A stretch of DNA of 7,622 nucleotides from Thermoplasmata archaeon (GTDB lineage Archaea; Thermoplasmatota; Thermoplasmata; Thermoplasmatales; B87-G9), in assembly GCA_003649695.1 (NCBI GenBank), contig QMSR01000038.1, positions 1-7,622 on the forward strand, read 5' to 3'. Of this stretch, positions 1 to 5,447 are shown piece after piece; position 1 is the first letter of the stretch, and each line of letters opens with the position of its first letter. Made by a program: the position numbers and the translations under genes. The notes under the pieces are model-generated. The model worked only from the letters and a program-made list of their open reading frames with translations, had not been told where the DNA came from and did not search any database.

Positions 1-180
1 AAAAACCTCCTCCTGGTGAACGCGGGTAGCGTCACGATTGACGTGACCGTCGTGATATCCGTGGACGGCAACGAGACCGTCAAGGAGATCACTCTCCCGC
101 CCGGAAGGCCCGTTGTGGAGGTCTTGCCCGAGGAGCCCAGGGCAGTCAGGCTCACCCTGGGAAAGGGTGAGGCGGGTTGA
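1..180 (+). CDS. C-terminal end of an unidentified beta-rich protein (5' end outside window)
   Basis: An open frame runs from base 1 to a TGA at 178-180, giving the last 59 residues. They contain alternating hydrophobic and polar residues (LLLVNAGSVTIDVTVVISVDG, split here as LLLVNAGSVT and IDVTVVISVDG), which suggests a beta-sandwich such as an extracytoplasmic CARDB- or NEW3-like domain. There is a possible N-glycosylation sequon (NET). A proline- and glutamate-rich stretch and a short charged tail (GKGEAG) follow. There is no C-terminal membrane anchor. Its stop overlaps the start of the next gene (TTGA, TTG at 177-179), so the two are probably co-transcribed and translationally coupled. 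I do not recognise the family. The coding call is firm from the open frame, codon use and coupling. The fold is inference. Confidence 0.75.
   Translation, partial: KNLLLVNAGSVTIDVTVVISVDGNETVKEITLPPGRPVVEVLPEEPRAVRLTLGKGEAG
166..171 (+). promoter_or_regulatory. Shine-Dalgarno site supporting the TTG start of the MgtE-like gene
   Basis: GGTGAG lies six bases before the TTG at 177-179. It matches the GGTGA part of the archaeal GGAGGTGAT consensus. It supports TTG, rather than the in-frame GTG at 189, as the start. It lies within the coding end of the upstream gene, as expected for an operon-internal start. Confidence 0.6.
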
Positions 181-1307
181 AGGGCCGGGTGGGGAGGGTC
201 CTCGCTGAGGCCCTTCCTGCCCTGGCCCTCCTAGGGGTGGGAGACTTCCTAGCAGGCCTTTACCTGGGCTCACACTCGAAAACGCTAGCGGCCGTTCCTG
301 GCCTCCTGACCCTGCTCCCCGTCATCATGGGCCTCAGGGGGAACATATTTTCCATCATGAGCGCCAAGGCATCAACGATTCTGCATGTCGAGGGCCTCGC
401 GGGTCTGAAGTCTTCCGGGATGAGGAAGACCGTTGGGTCCCTCCTCCTTTCTATGTCTGTTCTGCCACTTGTATCCGTCCTCCTTGCCCACCTGTACTAC
501 GAGAGCGTGGGGCAGGGGACAGTCGACCTGGAGGGAGTCATCTTCGTAGTCTACTCCTCCGCCGTGGTCATGTTTCCCATTATCCTCCTCTTTCTCCTGG
601 CCATAACCATCATGGGATTCCGTTTCGGCATGGACCCAGATCACTATGGCATCCCGCTCATCATGGGCTTCGCGGACGTCCTGGCAATAGTTTTCATGAC
701 TCATTTCGCAACGCTGGGCCGCCTTCCTCTATGGTCCACCCTCCTTCTCCCCCTCGCGATGCTGATCGTGTCCCTGCTGCTCGGAGTTAAGGCTCAGGTC
801 CTGAAGGCCGCAATGCTGGCGCAGGTCCTGGCGATTCTCCTGGATCTGGTGGCGGGGGTGATTCTGGAGAAGAACCTGGAGGTCATATCGAGGCACCTAG
901 GGCTCCTGGTGGTCCTCCCCCTCGTGAACTCAGAACTCGGGGGAATAGGGGGTATCCTCGCGTCCAAGTACTCGACGGGACTCAACCTTGGATTCCTCGA
1001 GCCCAGACTTGCGCCAACCCGGAGCCACATCAGGTACCTGAGCGCGGCGGTAATTCTGGGCGCCCTCCTCTTTTCACTTCTGTCTGTGCTTATTGCCATA
1101 CTAGGAGATGTTCCGTTGGCGGCGCACCTATTTTTGACGGCCTTAGGAACGGCCATCTCCGTGGTCGCCTGGGTCCTCACCCACTCGATCACCATTTTCA
1201 GCTACAAACACGGTCTCGACCCAGACCTTCTCTCTCCGCCGACCATAACCGGTACGATGGACGTCTTGGGAACCCTGATGATCCTATTCATTTCCCTTAG
1301 CTGCTGA
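177..1307 (+). CDS. MgtE/SLC41-like divalent cation transporter with two tandem MgtE membrane domains
   Basis: This is a 376-residue, very hydrophobic membrane protein with about ten membrane segments and no cytosolic N or CBS domains of the kind bacterial MgtE carries. It has two related halves. The first has P48-x4-LRGN56 followed by SAKAST67, then GMDPDH (D153, D155) and D167. The second has P248-x4-ELGG followed by ASKYST267, then GLDPDL (D348, D350) and D362. The R/K-x-ST motifs and the DP-plus-Asp pair 14 residues apart are typical of MgtE and eukaryotic SLC41 domains, where the downstream Asp lines the Mg2+ pore. This is the duplicated SLC41-like layout in a single chain. It likely moves Mg2+ or another divalent cation across the cytoplasmic membrane. 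The Asn of the first GN motif is Gly in the second half. The start is TTG, coupled to the upstream stop. The 3' end overlaps korC tail to tail by 24 bases. Family confidence is good; the transported ion is inferred. Confidence 0.83.
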   Translation: MKGRVGRVLAEALPALALLGVGDFLAGLYLGSHSKTLAAVPGLLTLLPVIMGLRGNIFSIMSAKASTILHVEGLAGLKSSGMRKTVGSLLLSMSVLPLVSVLLAHLYYESVGQGTVDLEGVIFVVYSSAVVMFPIILLFLLAITIMGFRFGMDPDHYGIPLIMGFADVLAIVFMTHFATLGRLPLWSTLLLPLAMLIVSLLLGVKAQVLKAAMLAQVLAILLDLVAGVILEKNLEVISRHLGLLVVLPLVNSELGGIGGILASKYSTGLNLGFLEPRLAPTRSHIRYLSAAVILGALLFSLLSVLIAILGDVPLAAHLFLTALGTAISVVAWVLTHSITIFSYKHGLDPDLLSPPTITGTMDVLGTLMILFISLSC

Positions 1308-1739
1308 GTGGCCACGTCTCAGCGCCTCGGCGTTTGCGCCGCCGTCAACGGCTTTCAGGAGGAGGTCTATCCTCGGTCGCCCGAGGATACCCGATAGGTA
1401 GCCCAGGAAGAACATGTTCGCTGGGAGGCCCTGTGGCGGTTTAGGTTGTCCCTCGTAATAGAGGCCGTTCCTGATTACCACTCTTGCGTCCATGTAAGGC
1501 CTCGCCCTTGATTCCGCTTTTGGAGACAGGAGGACTAGGGCGTCGGCGTCGACGGGCACGATCTCGTGGATCTCCCCCTCGGAGGCCAAGACGTAAGATA
1601 GCACGGGGCCGTACCTCACGGCTGCCGTGTACTCGAAGGAGGCCCGAACCCTAAGCCCCTCCAGGAACAGTGCCTTTGCCGCGACCTTTCCCATGAACCT
1701 GACGCCCTGTCCAGCCCAGCCGGCGAACACGAGCCTCAT
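1284..1739 (-). CDS. korC: 2-oxoacid:ferredoxin oxidoreductase, gamma subunit (KorC)
   Basis: This is a 151-residue protein starting RLVFAGWAGQGVRFMGKVAA, the GxGGQGV-type N-terminus of the gamma (POR/KOR catalytic gamma) family, followed by the expected alternating alpha/beta pattern (DADALVLLSP, ARVVIRNGLYY). The tail NMFFLGYLSG...GANAEALRRG fits the family's C-terminal region. It is the last gene of the kor operon, and its ATG overlaps the korB TGA (ATGA, 1736-1739). Two things are unusual. It is shorter than the roughly 170-190 residues usual for this subunit. The normally conserved ESYGPEARGG-type segment reads FEYTAAVRYGP, so the Glu and the double Gly are missing. It should dock with the alpha and beta subunits in the cytoplasm. 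Identity rests on the N-terminal motif plus operon position. The 3' end overlaps the MgtE-like gene by 24 bases. Confidence 0.87.
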   Translation of the reverse strand: MRLVFAGWAGQGVRFMGKVAAKALFLEGLRVRASFEYTAAVRYGPVLSYVLASEGEIHEIVPVDADALVLLSPKAESRARPYMDARVVIRNGLYYEGQPKPPQGLPANMFFLGYLSGILGRPRIDLLLKAVDGGANAEALRRGHSAAKGNE

Positions 1740-2467
1740 CCCTTCAACACCCCTATCCTCGTCTTTCCCTCTTCACCCTTAAGGGAGGTCCCCTCAGCTA
1801 TGGCCCTCATGAGCCCGTAGGGGGTGAGGTTCATCCTCCTGCCCATGTAGGTCGGGCACTGTGAGAGCACCTCAACGAACGAGAAGCCCTTGGTCTCCAA
1901 CGCCTCCACCATGCTCTTCACCAGGGGCCTGAAGTGGAAGGTCGTCCACCTGGCGACGAAGGATGCGCCGGCGGTTGCGACCAGCTGTGATACGTCAAGG
2001 GGCCTGTATGGGTTGCCGTCGGGCGTTGTGGGGGTTCTGAGGCCCTTCGGCGTCGTTGGGGCCAGCTGTCCTCCGGTCATGGCGTAAATCCCATTATTCA
2101 CCATGACCACCGTTATGTCGTAGTTCCTAGCGGCCGCGTGAATAAGGTGACCGAGTCCGATACCCGCCAGATCCCCGTCCCCGGAGATCGTTGCCACCGT
2201 CAGTTCTGGTCTGAAGAGCTTCACACCAACTGCGACCGGTATGGCCCTTCCGTGTGGGGTGTGGATGGAGTCGAACCTCAGGTGGGGGCTGGGGATCCAG
2301 GCGGAACAGCCTATGCCGGACGTCAGGACGATGTCCTTTTTAGGGATACCGAGCTCGTCCACGGCCCGGACGAATGCGTTCATGACGATCCCGCAGCCGC
2401 ACCCCGGGCAGAACTTGCTCGGCAGGTTCCTGACGTACTTCTCCCTGTAGTAGGACTGGTCCTTCAT
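1736..2467 (-). CDS. korB: 2-oxoacid:ferredoxin oxidoreductase, beta subunit (KorB), thiamine diphosphate and Fe-S binding
   Basis: This 243-residue protein carries the catalytic thiamine diphosphate site. Visible motifs are FCPGCGCG (C20, C23), GIGCSAW (C54) and SQCPTY (C204), the four cysteines expected for the proximal [4Fe-4S] cluster. They also include HTPHGRA (69-75) and the thiamine diphosphate/Mg2+ motif SGDGD (95-99) through NNGIYAMTGGQ (124-134), followed by APTTP. The MTGGQ-x-APTTP form is typical of 2-oxoglutarate-type enzymes (KorB) more than pyruvate-type (PorB). It is somewhat shorter than most KorB proteins. C25 is an extra cysteine where His, Asn or Asp is more usual. ATG at 2465-2467 overlaps the korA stop by 4 bases and has a strong ribosome binding site. 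With KorA it forms the alpha/beta core that decarboxylates the 2-oxoacid and forms acyl-CoA. The exact substrate is inferred from sequence motifs. Confidence 0.94.
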   Translation of the reverse strand: MKDQSYYREKYVRNLPSKFCPGCGCGIVMNAFVRAVDELGIPKKDIVLTSGIGCSAWIPSPHLRFDSIHTPHGRAIPVAVGVKLFRPELTVATISGDGDLAGIGLGHLIHAAARNYDITVVMVNNGIYAMTGGQLAPTTPKGLRTPTTPDGNPYRPLDVSQLVATAGASFVARWTTFHFRPLVKSMVEALETKGFSFVEVLSQCPTYMGRRMNLTPYGLMRAIAEGTSLKGEEGKTRIGVLKG

Positions 2468-3576
2468 GTCAGCACCTCCTCCAGTTCCGGGGGCGTCGGA
2501 AGTCGCCCCCCAAGGTACGGGATGAGTCTAACCCGCCGGGGTGAGAAGATTCTCTCCACCTCCTGCAGATATCCCCTAAGTGAAAGCTGCACGAGGAACA
2601 CCTCCTCCACCCCCTCAGAGAGCTCCATCATCCTCCTGGGCGGCGGCCAGACCGAGATGGGCCGGAAGAACCCTATCTTTCTCCCCCTCTCCCTGAGCCT
2701 CCTAACGGCCTCCTTCGCCGGGATTGCGGCGCTACCTAGGGCCACGACCAGGGCGTCCGCATCGTCCGTCCAAAGCTCCTCGTAGGTCTCGTAGACGTCC
2801 CTGTTCCTCAGAACCTTCTCCACGAGCCTCCTTACGAGCCTTTCATGCACATCCGGGTCGGCCGTCACCCTGATTCCGTCCTCCCTGTGAGTTGAGCCCG
2901 TGACCAGCAGCTCCTTCCCCTCGCCGAGCAGCGGCATCGGGGGCACGAGGCTCTCGTCCACGGGCCTGAACGGGACATCGCCCCTTCTCCGCTCCAGCAC
3001 CTCGTACTCCTCGGCCACGGTGACGTCCTCGAGTCTCCTGGCCAGGTTGGCGTCCGTCAGGATGACGACAGGGATCCTCAGGGCCTCGGCGGTGTTGAAG
3101 GCCTTTATCGCGACCTCGAAGGCCTCCTGAACGGTCGAGGGCATGAAGGCCACGAGCTCGTAGTCTCCGTGGGAGCCGAACCTGGCCTGTGGTACGTCCC
3201 CCTGGGCGGGCATCGTGGCCTGTCCCGTGCTCGGGCCCCCCCTCATCCCGTTTACGATGACCAGGGGCGTCTCGGTCATGGCTGCGAAGCCTATTCCCTC
3301 CTGCATAAGGGAAAAGCCAGGACCCGAGGTGGCCGTCATGGCCTTTGCCCCGGCCCAGGAGGCCCCTACGAGGGCCATGATGGAGGCGATTTCGTCCTCC
3401 ATTTGTACGAAGACCCCTCCGAGCTCGGGGAGCCTCCTGGCCATGTGTTCCATCAGGTCTGAGGTCGGAGTTATTGGGTAGCCTGCGTAGAACCTGCATC
3501 CGGCCGTGAGGGCACCCTCGGCGACGGCCTGGTTCCCGGTCATGAGGTGCCTCCCCGGGGGTATGGAGGGCCTCAT
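2464..3576 (-). CDS. korA: 2-oxoacid:ferredoxin oxidoreductase, alpha subunit (KorA)
   Basis: This 370-residue subunit has the pyrimidine-binding domain of the family: TGNQAVAEGAL (13-23), GYPITPTSD (32-40), QMEDEIAS (58-65), TATSGPGFSLM (81-91) and NGMRGGPSTGQ (109-119), then a SHGDYE segment and PVVILTDANLARR. A second alpha/beta domain follows (ALVVALGSAA, GRKIGFFRPISVWPPP). The RGGPSTG and SHGDYE motifs are typical of 2-oxoglutarate ferredoxin oxidoreductase alpha. With KorB it should catalyse 2-oxoglutarate + CoA + 2 oxidised ferredoxin to succinyl-CoA + CO2 + 2 reduced ferredoxin in the cytoplasm. The frame is open upstream to an ATG at 3618. I chose ATG at 3574-3576 because a perfect ribosome binding site precedes it, it overlaps the korD stop by 4 bases like the other junctions, and the extra 14 residues look unrelated. 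Length is normal for the family. Confidence 0.94.
   Translation of the reverse strand: MRPSIPPGRHLMTGNQAVAEGALTAGCRFYAGYPITPTSDLMEHMARRLPELGGVFVQMEDEIASIMALVGASWAGAKAMTATSGPGFSLMQEGIGFAAMTETPLVIVNGMRGGPSTGQATMPAQGDVPQARFGSHGDYELVAFMPSTVQEAFEVAIKAFNTAEALRIPVVILTDANLARRLEDVTVAEEYEVLERRRGDVPFRPVDESLVPPMPLLGEGKELLVTGSTHREDGIRVTADPDVHERLVRRLVEKVLRNRDVYETYEELWTDDADALVVALGSAAIPAKEAVRRLRERGRKIGFFRPISVWPPPRRMMELSEGVEEVFLVQLSLRGYLQEVERIFSPRRVRLIPYLGGRLPTPPELEEVLT
2473..2479 (-). promoter_or_regulatory. Shine-Dalgarno site for korB
   Basis: On the minus strand GGAGGTG precedes the korB ATG by five bases (CTGAC). It is a 7-base match to the archaeal consensus and lies inside the last codons of korA. It fixes the korB start at 2467. 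Confidence 0.8.
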
Positions 3577-3776
3577 CCCCTCACCTCCACGGCCATGTCT
3601 GGGCAGTAGAACTCGCATAGCCTGCAGAGGATGCAGGCCTCCGGCCTGATCACCTCGGCCAGGGGCAGCCCCCAGCTCGAGGGCCTCTTGGAGGGGGCAA
3701 GGACGCCCCTGGGGCAGACCTCAATGCATATTCCACAGCCCTTGCACAGGTCCTCCCTTATCACTATGTCGGCCAT
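3573..3776 (-). CDS. korD: 2-oxoacid:ferredoxin oxidoreductase, delta subunit (KorD), 2x[4Fe-4S] ferredoxin
   Basis: This is a 67-residue ferredoxin-like subunit with two C-x2-C-x2-C-x3-CP clusters: C11, C14, C17, C21 (LCKGCGICIEVCP) and C48, C51, C54, C58 (ACILCRLCEFYCP). Each should hold one [4Fe-4S] centre and pass electrons from the alpha/beta core to external ferredoxin. Unusually short spacers and no extra domains make it a minimal version. It is the first gene of the operon. The frame extends to an ATG at 3848, but I use ATG at 3774-3776 because the domain begins there (MADIVIREDLC), the longer form would run over the promoter and the divergent gene, and a TATA-like box is centred about 26 bases upstream. 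There is no ribosome binding site before this ATG, so the mRNA is probably leaderless. Confidence 0.92.
   Translation of the reverse strand: MADIVIREDLCKGCGICIEVCPRGVLAPSKRPSSWGLPLAEVIRPEACILCRLCEFYCPDMAVEVRG
3581..3588 (-). promoter_or_regulatory. Perfect Shine-Dalgarno site deciding the korA start
   Basis: On the minus strand GGAGGTGA ends four bases before the ATG at 3576. It matches eight bases of the archaeal GGAGGTGAT consensus. It sits in the codons for the last residues of KorD (VEVRG). It supports the shorter KorA reading over the ATG at 3618. Confidence 0.85.
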
Positions 3777-3796
3777 CGGAGGTATAGGGGACGGAG

Positions 3797-3807
3797 TTAA
3801 GTAATAG
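3797..3807. promoter_or_regulatory. Shared TATA-like element for divergent korD and DUF123 promoters
   Basis: The only AT-rich stretch in the 49-base gap between korD and the DUF123 gene is TTAAGTAATAG on plus, CTATTACTTAA on minus. Its centre is about 26 bases from the korD ATG (minus strand) and about 24-25 from the TTG at 3826 (plus strand). These are the distances expected of archaeal TATA boxes for leaderless transcripts. Neither gene has a Shine-Dalgarno site. The element may therefore serve both directions, which would link the two genes or make them compete. Position and composition are seen; promoter activity is inferred. Confidence 0.55.
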
Positions 3808-3825
3808 CTGTTCGGTAAACGGTCG

Positions 3826-4248
3826 TTGGGCCCGGGCGTCACGTACATTCTGTTTCTGGAGCTCCCTGAGCCGGGGTGGATAGGGGTCGGATCCCTTGGA
3901 GACGTGTACTTCCGGGATGGCGTGTACGTTTACGTCGGCAGGGCAAGGAGCAACCCGGAGGCGAGGATCAGGAGGCACATCCTGGGACCGGGTAAGAAGA
4001 GGTGGCACATAGACTCGCTGAGGGAGCATGCTGAGCCACTCGGACTGATACTCATGCCGGGCGCGTGGTGGGAGAGCGTTGTTGCATCCTACCTCTCGGA
4101 GGTCTACCTCCCTATTCCCGGATTCGGGGGCACAGACATAGGCTCCTCAACCCTCTTCTATCTGGGAAAGGAGTTCGACCCCCTTCAGGTCCTCGAGCTG
4201 TTGGAGGAGAAGTTTTCAAAGGTCGAGTTCGCGGATCACGTTATCTGA
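3826..4248 (+). CDS. DUF123 / GIY-YIG-like nuclease-family protein lacking the usual C-terminal cysteines
   Basis: This 140-residue protein matches the DUF123 (GIY-YIG superfamily) pattern: VTYILFLEL (GIY half), a spacer, DGVYVYVGRA (YIG half), ARIRRHIL, then KKRWHIDSLRE, and a Glu in WWESVVA at the place of the usual ECELA. Family members typically end with a GFG-S-D-C-x-C-x-SHLF motif. Here it reads GFGGTDIGSSTLFYL, so both cysteines and the His are gone. Arg, His and Glu candidates for the nuclease site remain. The cellular role of the family is poorly known. It may be a DNA-processing or binding protein. TTG at 3826 is chosen because the domain begins immediately after it and the TATA-like box fits; an in-frame stop lies at 3805, and CTG at 3808 is a weaker option. 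It is divergent from korD and overlaps the propeller gene tail to tail by 33 bases. Confidence 0.8.
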   Translation: MGPGVTYILFLELPEPGWIGVGSLGDVYFRDGVYVYVGRARSNPEARIRRHILGPGKKRWHIDSLREHAEPLGLILMPGAWWESVVASYLSEVYLPIPGFGGTDIGSSTLFYLGKEFDPLQVLELLEEKFSKVEFADHVI

Positions 4249-5376
4249 GAGTCTGGCCAGGTAGATGTCTCCCTCCTGATCGCTCTCCGTCTCCTCCCCC
4301 GCGATGTAGAAATTGCTCGTGTAGAACACGTAGATGGAGGAACCGGAATCGTTTCCGCCTAGGTCAAGCGTCTGCTCCCAGACGGGGACCAAATCCTGAT
4401 CCAGCCTGGCAAGGTACGTGTCCCCGCTCCGCCCGCCTACGATGTAAAGGACGTCCCCGTAGAGGAAGACGTCTCCTATGATGTCGTCGCCGTCGGAGTC
4501 CACCTCAAAGGAAGCAAGCGGGGATCCGTCCTCGATGGAGAGGGATAAGACGTAGCCGAAGCTATCCTGACTGTAGTTCCCGCTGACCCCTACGATGTAG
4601 CATTTATCTCCTCCCGCCTTCACCCTCAGGAAGAGGTCCCTGTCAGCCAGGTCGAAGGTCTGTACCCAGCGCATGCTAGATGGGTCCTCCTTGTCGAGCA
4701 TAGCAGCGAATCCGTCCGTGTAGATGGTCGTCCCAGAGATCTGCATAACGGATACCCCGACGAGGAGGAGGTCTCCTCCCTGGATAGTCAGAGAGGTGGC
4801 CAGTGTGCCCAGGCCCGGTACGTTGGGCATGCCCACGTCGACCACGTTAAGGTCGGCGTCCAGGACCCACACAGCGGCTCTGTAGAAGTTGGTCGAAATC
4901 TCCGCCATGCCCGAGACGTAGAGGTACTGGCCGTCCGTCTCGATGGAGGTACCGATTTCCCGGAGGTCCGGAAGACCCACCGAGGCCTCGTGAACCACGT
5001 TACCCTCGCGGTCCACAGCCACTACCCAGAGGTTAGGGGTGTTGTCGGTATCATTGTTGAAGCCGACGAAATAGGCCAGGTCCCCGAGCATGACGAACTC
5101 GGAGAGCATCCTATCGTTCTGCGATGAGAGGTCGATGCTCCAGATCACGGAGCCGTCGTCGGGGGAGACGTAGAGGATTATGGGCCTCCAGACGCCGGAC
5201 CTGTTCTCGTCCCCGACCACCAGCAGCCCATCCCAGGCCGGCGCGACGAAGGTGGAGAGGTCCACGCCCTCCAGGTTGTACGAGGTCTGCCAAACGACCG
5301 TGGCCGAGCGCCCTAGGGCTAGTGCGAGGAGGCCCACCTCGATGACCAGAATCGCCAGGAGGACCCACCTCTTCAC
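4216..5376 (-). CDS. Secreted or membrane-anchored beta-propeller protein, function unknown
   Basis: This is a 386-residue protein with an N-terminal signal or anchor (KRW, then about 18 hydrophobic residues, with possible cleavage after GRSA near residue 25). The rest is beta repeats of about 50 residues, each with a hydrophobic strand ending in G: LLVVGDENRSG, LAYFVGFNNDT, YLYVSGMAE, DLLLVGVSVM, CYIVGVSGNYS, LYIVGGRSGDTYLARLD and FYIAGEETE...DIYLARLS. This suggests about seven blades of a PQQ-like or delta-60-type propeller. Four N-glycosylation sequons (NRS, NDT, NYS, NDS) fit an external location. The chain is rich in Asp and there is no C-terminal anchor or catalytic motif. The start is GTG at 5374-5376, without a ribosome binding site but with a TATA-like box about 26 bases upstream. 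It diverges from the stomatin gene. It could bind a ligand or another surface protein. I cannot name the function. Confidence 0.8.
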   Translation of the reverse strand: MKRWVLLAILVIEVGLLALALGRSATVVWQTSYNLEGVDLSTFVAPAWDGLLVVGDENRSGVWRPIILYVSPDDGSVIWSIDLSSQNDRMLSEFVMLGDLAYFVGFNNDTDNTPNLWVVAVDREGNVVHEASVGLPDLREIGTSIETDGQYLYVSGMAEISTNFYRAAVWVLDADLNVVDVGMPNVPGLGTLATSLTIQGGDLLLVGVSVMQISGTTIYTDGFAAMLDKEDPSSMRWVQTFDLADRDLFLRVKAGGDKCYIVGVSGNYSQDSFGYVLSLSIEDGSPLASFEVDSDGDDIIGDVFLYGDVLYIVGGRSGDTYLARLDQDLVPVWEQTLDLGGNDSGSSIYVFYTSNFYIAGEETESDQEGDIYLARLSDNVIRELDL

Positions 5377-5395
5377 GAATAATTATTGTCTGGGG

Positions 5396-5407
5396 AAAAT
5401 AAATAAG
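5396..5407 (-). promoter_or_regulatory. TATA-like box for the beta-propeller gene
   Basis: The minus strand reads CTTATTTATTTT, centred about 26 bases upstream of the GTG at 5376. This is the expected spacing for a leaderless archaeal transcript. It is clearly AT-rich against GC-rich surroundings. No Shine-Dalgarno site precedes the GTG. Confidence 0.6.
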
Positions 5408-5428
5408 TTCCCATAAGTTTTTTCTTAT
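5403..5428. repeat. Phased ATAAGTT direct repeat plus ATAAG/CTTAT inverted repeat between divergent promoters
   Basis: ATAAGTT occurs at 5403-5409 and again at 5413-5419, starts exactly 10 bases apart (one helical turn). The second copy's ATAAG (5413-5417) pairs with CTTAT at 5424-5428 around a T6 spacer. The repeats overlap both proposed TATA boxes, so they could be an operator for a regulator acting on both genes. Alternatively they may simply reflect AT-rich promoter composition. The repeats are visible; the regulatory role is inferred. Confidence 0.4.
5418..5428 (+). promoter_or_regulatory. TATA-like box for the stomatin-nfeD operon
   Basis: TTTTTTCTTAT on plus is centred about 25 bases before the GTG at 5448, with purines just upstream as in a BRE. 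No ribosome binding site precedes the GTG, so a leaderless transcript is likely. The exact box borders are uncertain because the whole stretch is T-rich. Confidence 0.5.
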
Positions 5429-5447
5429 CAAAATCCCCTCAAGCATC

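Noticed and set aside
2138..2785. Plus-strand open frame (215 codons) opposite korA and korB
   Set aside because: The protein shows no domain and a biased composition. The opposite strand carries the conserved Kor motifs, so this is a shadow.
2843..3499. Second minus-strand open frame within korA (218 codons)
   Set aside because: It is a frame-shifted reading of korA with Arg/Gly-rich content. KorA's family motifs are all in the other frame.
3577..3618. Longer KorA start at the ATG ending at 3618
   Set aside because: The extra 14 residues are unlike the family, and a perfect Shine-Dalgarno site with an ATGA overlap supports the ATG at 3576.
3777..3848. Longer KorD start at the ATG ending at 3848
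   Set aside because: It would cover the TATA-like element and overlap the divergent gene. The added residues are proline-rich and outside the ferredoxin domain.
5418..5433. Run of T followed by TTATC AAAA as an intrinsic terminator
   Set aside because: It lies between two divergent starts, not after a gene, so a promoter role fits better.
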